From assembly GCF_001870435.1 (NCBI RefSeq), contig NZ_MDDR01000066.1, positions 1-64,000 on the forward strand: a stretch of DNA of 64,000 nt, read 5' to 3'. Under the pieces are notes generated by a model that worked only from the letters and a program-made list of their open reading frames with translations, searched no databases and had not been told where the DNA came from. Of the stretch, positions 62,071 through 64,000 are shown one piece after another. Origin of the DNA: Pseudomonas costantinii (lineage in GTDB: Bacteria; Pseudomonadota; Gammaproteobacteria; Pseudomonadales; Pseudomonadaceae). A program made the translations under genes and the position numbers. Positions within the stretch are counted from its first letter, which is position 1. The number at the start of each line of letters is the position of its first letter.

Positions 62071-62586
62071 CTACACCAGTTTCTGCAACAACGCCGCCGT
62101 ATCCACTGCGCCCATGGTTTGCGCCGCCGCCAGCGCGGTCGCACCCTGAGCGTCGGTGGCCTTGGGATTGGCGCCTTGGCCGAGCAGGTAGTCAACCATT
62201 TCAACGCGGTTGAACATCGCCGCCATCATCAACGCTGTACGACCATCTGAGGATGAGGCATCCACCGGCGCCCCGCCTTCGATCAGCGCCTTGACCACCT
62301 CCAGGTTGCCCTTGAACGCTGCACCGGCAATCGGCAACTGGTTCTTGCTATTGGCGATCTGCGGGTCCGACTTGAATTCCAACAGCACTTTTACCGCGTC
62401 GGCATGGCCGTGGTAGGCCGCGAGCATCAGCAAGGTGTCGCCATTGTGGTTACGCAGGTTAGCCGGTAAACCCTTGGCCAGCAGCGCAGCGAGCATGGCC
62501 GCGTCACCTCGGCGGGCCACATCAAAGACCTGCTCGGCAAACTCGGCGGCTTCGTCTTCGTCCATTTGTTTAGGCTGATCTGACAT
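62071..62586 (-). CDS. Ankyrin-repeat protein
   Basis: A 171-residue protein with about four ankyrin repeats, including GLPANLRNHNGDTLLMLAAYHGHADAVKVLLEF, ANSKNQLPIAGAAFKGNLEVVKALIEGGAPVDASSSDGRTALMMAAMFNRVEMVDYLLGQGANP and KATDAQGATALAAAQTMG. An N-terminal acidic capping helix (DEDEAAEFAEQVFDVARRG) precedes them. Ankyrin proteins bind other proteins; no partner is evident. AAGGAG lies upstream of the ATG at 62586. Confidence 0.92.
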   Translation of the reverse strand: MSDQPKQMDEDEAAEFAEQVFDVARRGDAAMLAALLAKGLPANLRNHNGDTLLMLAAYHGHADAVKVLLEFKSDPQIANSKNQLPIAGAAFKGNLEVVKALIEGGAPVDASSSDGRTALMMAAMFNRVEMVDYLLGQGANPKATDAQGATALAAAQTMGAVDTAALLQKLV

Positions 62587-62682
62587 AGGGGGCTCCTTGG
62601 CGGGTACGGCATGAGGTGGCCAGTGTCGCGAGGGAGCTCCCGACTGTCATGCCTTTTTTGCCAAAAGCGGCCATAGGCAGAA

Positions 62683-64000
62683 TCAATAACGGAACTGCCC
62701 ACCCTGGATCTGCGCCAACAGTTGGCCGGTGACCGGCACATAGCAGTCCGAGCCCGGCAGCCACGCATAGACCGGGTCATTGCCGGCTTTATCCGGATCG
62801 AAAGCCTCTTCCTTGAGCCGCACTTTCTGGTATTTGAAAGTGCCGGTGGTTTCCATCTGCACCTTGATGCGCAGGAACAACGGCACCGCATAGTGCGGCA
62901 ACTGGTCATGAGCGAACTGCAGCAGTTCACGCATGTCCAGCGCGGCCAAGGATTCGCTTGGGGTGATGGCGACCATGCCCGCGCGGCCATTGGTGTTTTC
63001 GATCTCGACGCCGTAGGCCACCACTTCGGCAATCTGTGGGTGTTGCAGCAGCACGTTCTCCACTTCGGTGGTCGAGACGTTTTCACCTTTCCAGCGATAG
63101 GTGTCCCCCAGGCGATCGACAAATTGCGCATGACCGAAGCCGATACTGCGCAACAAGTCACCCGTATTGAAATAGCGATCGCCCTTCTCGAACACGTCGG
63201 TCAGCACCACCTTGCGGTTTTTTTCCGGGTCGGTGTAGCCGTCAAACGGTGACTTTTCATCGATCCTGGCCAGCAGTAGCCCCAGCCCGCCCGCTTGCAG
63301 CTTGTGCATGAAACCATCACTGCCACGTATCGGCTCACCCGTGTCGTGGGCGTAATCCACCAGTGCCCAGCGTTGCAGGCAAAAGCCGATGGTGTTGTCG
63401 AAGTTCAACACATTGGTGAAACCGATATTGCCATCGCTGGCGGCATACAGCTCGCAGATATGCTCAACACCATAGCGTTGCTTGAACTGCGACCAGACGC
63501 CGGGGCGCAGACCATTGCCCACCATTTTGGTCACGCGGTTATCACGATCCTGCGCACTGGGCGGCTGATCCAGCAGGTAGCGGCACAACTCACCGACATA
63601 ACCCAGAGTGGTTGCCTTGAACTTGCGCGCATCGTCCCAGAACTGGCTCGCACTGAATTTGCGGCGAATGGCGAACCCGGAGGCACCGACAATCGCCGAG
63701 CCCCAGCACACACACAGGCCGGTGCCGTGGTACAGCGGCAAGGTGCAATACAGGACGTCTTCCGGGCCCATGTCCAAAGCGATGCTGCCGAAGCTGACGG
63801 CGGTCTTGGTCCAGCGGCCATGCTTCATGATGCCGGCCTTGGGCAAGCCCGTGGTGCCGGAGGTATAGATATAGAAGCACGGATCGTTGAAGAAAATTTG
63901 CCCGCTGCTGGCCGGGTTATCCACCGAACATTCGGCACTGGCAGCCATCAGGTCGGTATAGCCATCCGGCACCACGCTTGTCTGTTGATCGGCGACAAAC
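62683..64000 (-). CDS. Long-chain acyl-CoA synthetase, 3' part (cut by window edge)
   Basis: A partial AMP-forming acyl-CoA synthetase; only the last 439 codons lie in the window and the N-terminal part lies beyond 64000. The P-loop-like YIYTSGTTGLPKAG, the NTGDLLRSIGFGHAQFVDRLGDTYRWKGENVSTTEVE segment (motifs A7-A8) and a C-terminal KVRLKEEAFDPDKAG fit FATP/FadD6-type very-long-chain synthetases rather than FadD. It would activate fatty acids with ATP and CoA at the membrane. It shares its direction with the ankyrin gene 96 bp downstream. Confidence 0.9.
   Translation of the reverse strand, partial: FVADQQTSVVPDGYTDLMAASAECSVDNPASSGQIFFNDPCFYIYTSGTTGLPKAGIMKHGRWTKTAVSFGSIALDMGPEDVLYCTLPLYHGTGLCVCWGSAIVGASGFAIRRKFSASQFWDDARKFKATTLGYVGELCRYLLDQPPSAQDRDNRVTKMVGNGLRPGVWSQFKQRYGVEHICELYAASDGNIGFTNVLNFDNTIGFCLQRWALVDYAHDTGEPIRGSDGFMHKLQAGGLGLLLARIDEKSPFDGYTDPEKNRKVVLTDVFEKGDRYFNTGDLLRSIGFGHAQFVDRLGDTYRWKGENVSTTEVENVLLQHPQIAEVVAYGVEIENTNGRAGMVAITPSESLAALDMRELLQFAHDQLPHYAVPLFLRIKVQMETTGTFKYQKVRLKEEAFDPDKAGNDPVYAWLPGSDCYVPVTGQLLAQIQGGQFRY

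Overview
The window reads as the chromosome of a Pseudomonas of the fluorescens group. Supporting signs are high-GC coding with strong Shine-Dalgarno sites, paired REP palindromes containing GGGAGCTGGCTTGCCTGCGA, and a housekeeping set typical of the genus (RdgC, FadE with a PA2817-type neighbour, TDT transporter, MocR regulators, GltS, a PlsC-fused MFS protein). No phage, insertion sequence or CRISPR array was seen.

Layout. 1-336: a structured dispersed repeat. 365-6808: three flavin/NADPH oxidoreductase genes (LLM monooxygenase, aldo/keto reductase, DszC-like acyl-CoA-dehydrogenase fold) facing away from a TonB-dependent receptor, probably an organosulfur-scavenging island. 6865-7497: a tandemly duplicated tRNA-Val/tRNA-Asp unit. 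7608-23799: mostly housekeeping genes: rdgC, a BASS transporter, a guanidine-II riboswitch with gdx, MFS-acyltransferase, TDT transporter, MFS with divergent TetR, ABC exporter, GST, transglutaminase-like protein, fadE, LysR and alanyl-tRNA editing. 23796-31495: phoD with a GNAT gene, then a self-contained TonB operon (exbD, tonB, receptor, exbB) and a phospholipase D-like protein. 31677-40262: M20 dipeptidase, a ferredoxin-reductase/M24 fusion facing a MocR regulator, a LuxR remnant, and an overlapping pair made of an unfamiliar 726-residue protein and a flavoprotein. 40268-53641: gltS, a duplicated tRNA-Glu/tRNA-Gly unit, a chemoreceptor, a second MocR protein, SDR and MDR reductases, a DUF3309 peptide and an LTA-synthase-like enzyme. 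61240-64000: small conserved genes, an ankyrin protein and a truncated acyl-CoA synthetase.

The most interesting part is 54362-61192, a tight operon that looks like a ribosomal-peptide (RiPP) cluster for backbone thioamidation. It holds a 58-residue putative precursor, a strong hairpin terminator, then YcaO, TfuA, an HExxH protein, a MoaD/CysO-like sulfur carrier ending in GG, a MoeB-rhodanese E1 enzyme that would charge the carrier, an MFS exporter and a spermidine-synthase-like enzyme. The order suggests that sulfur passes from the rhodanese to the carrier, is released by TfuA, and is inserted by YcaO into the precursor, with tailoring by the HExxH and Rossmann-fold proteins and export by the MFS protein. 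I know of no characterised product for this exact combination.

All calls rest on reading the sequence and on family knowledge; no database search was run. Start codons were chosen from ribosome-binding sites and family length where noted.
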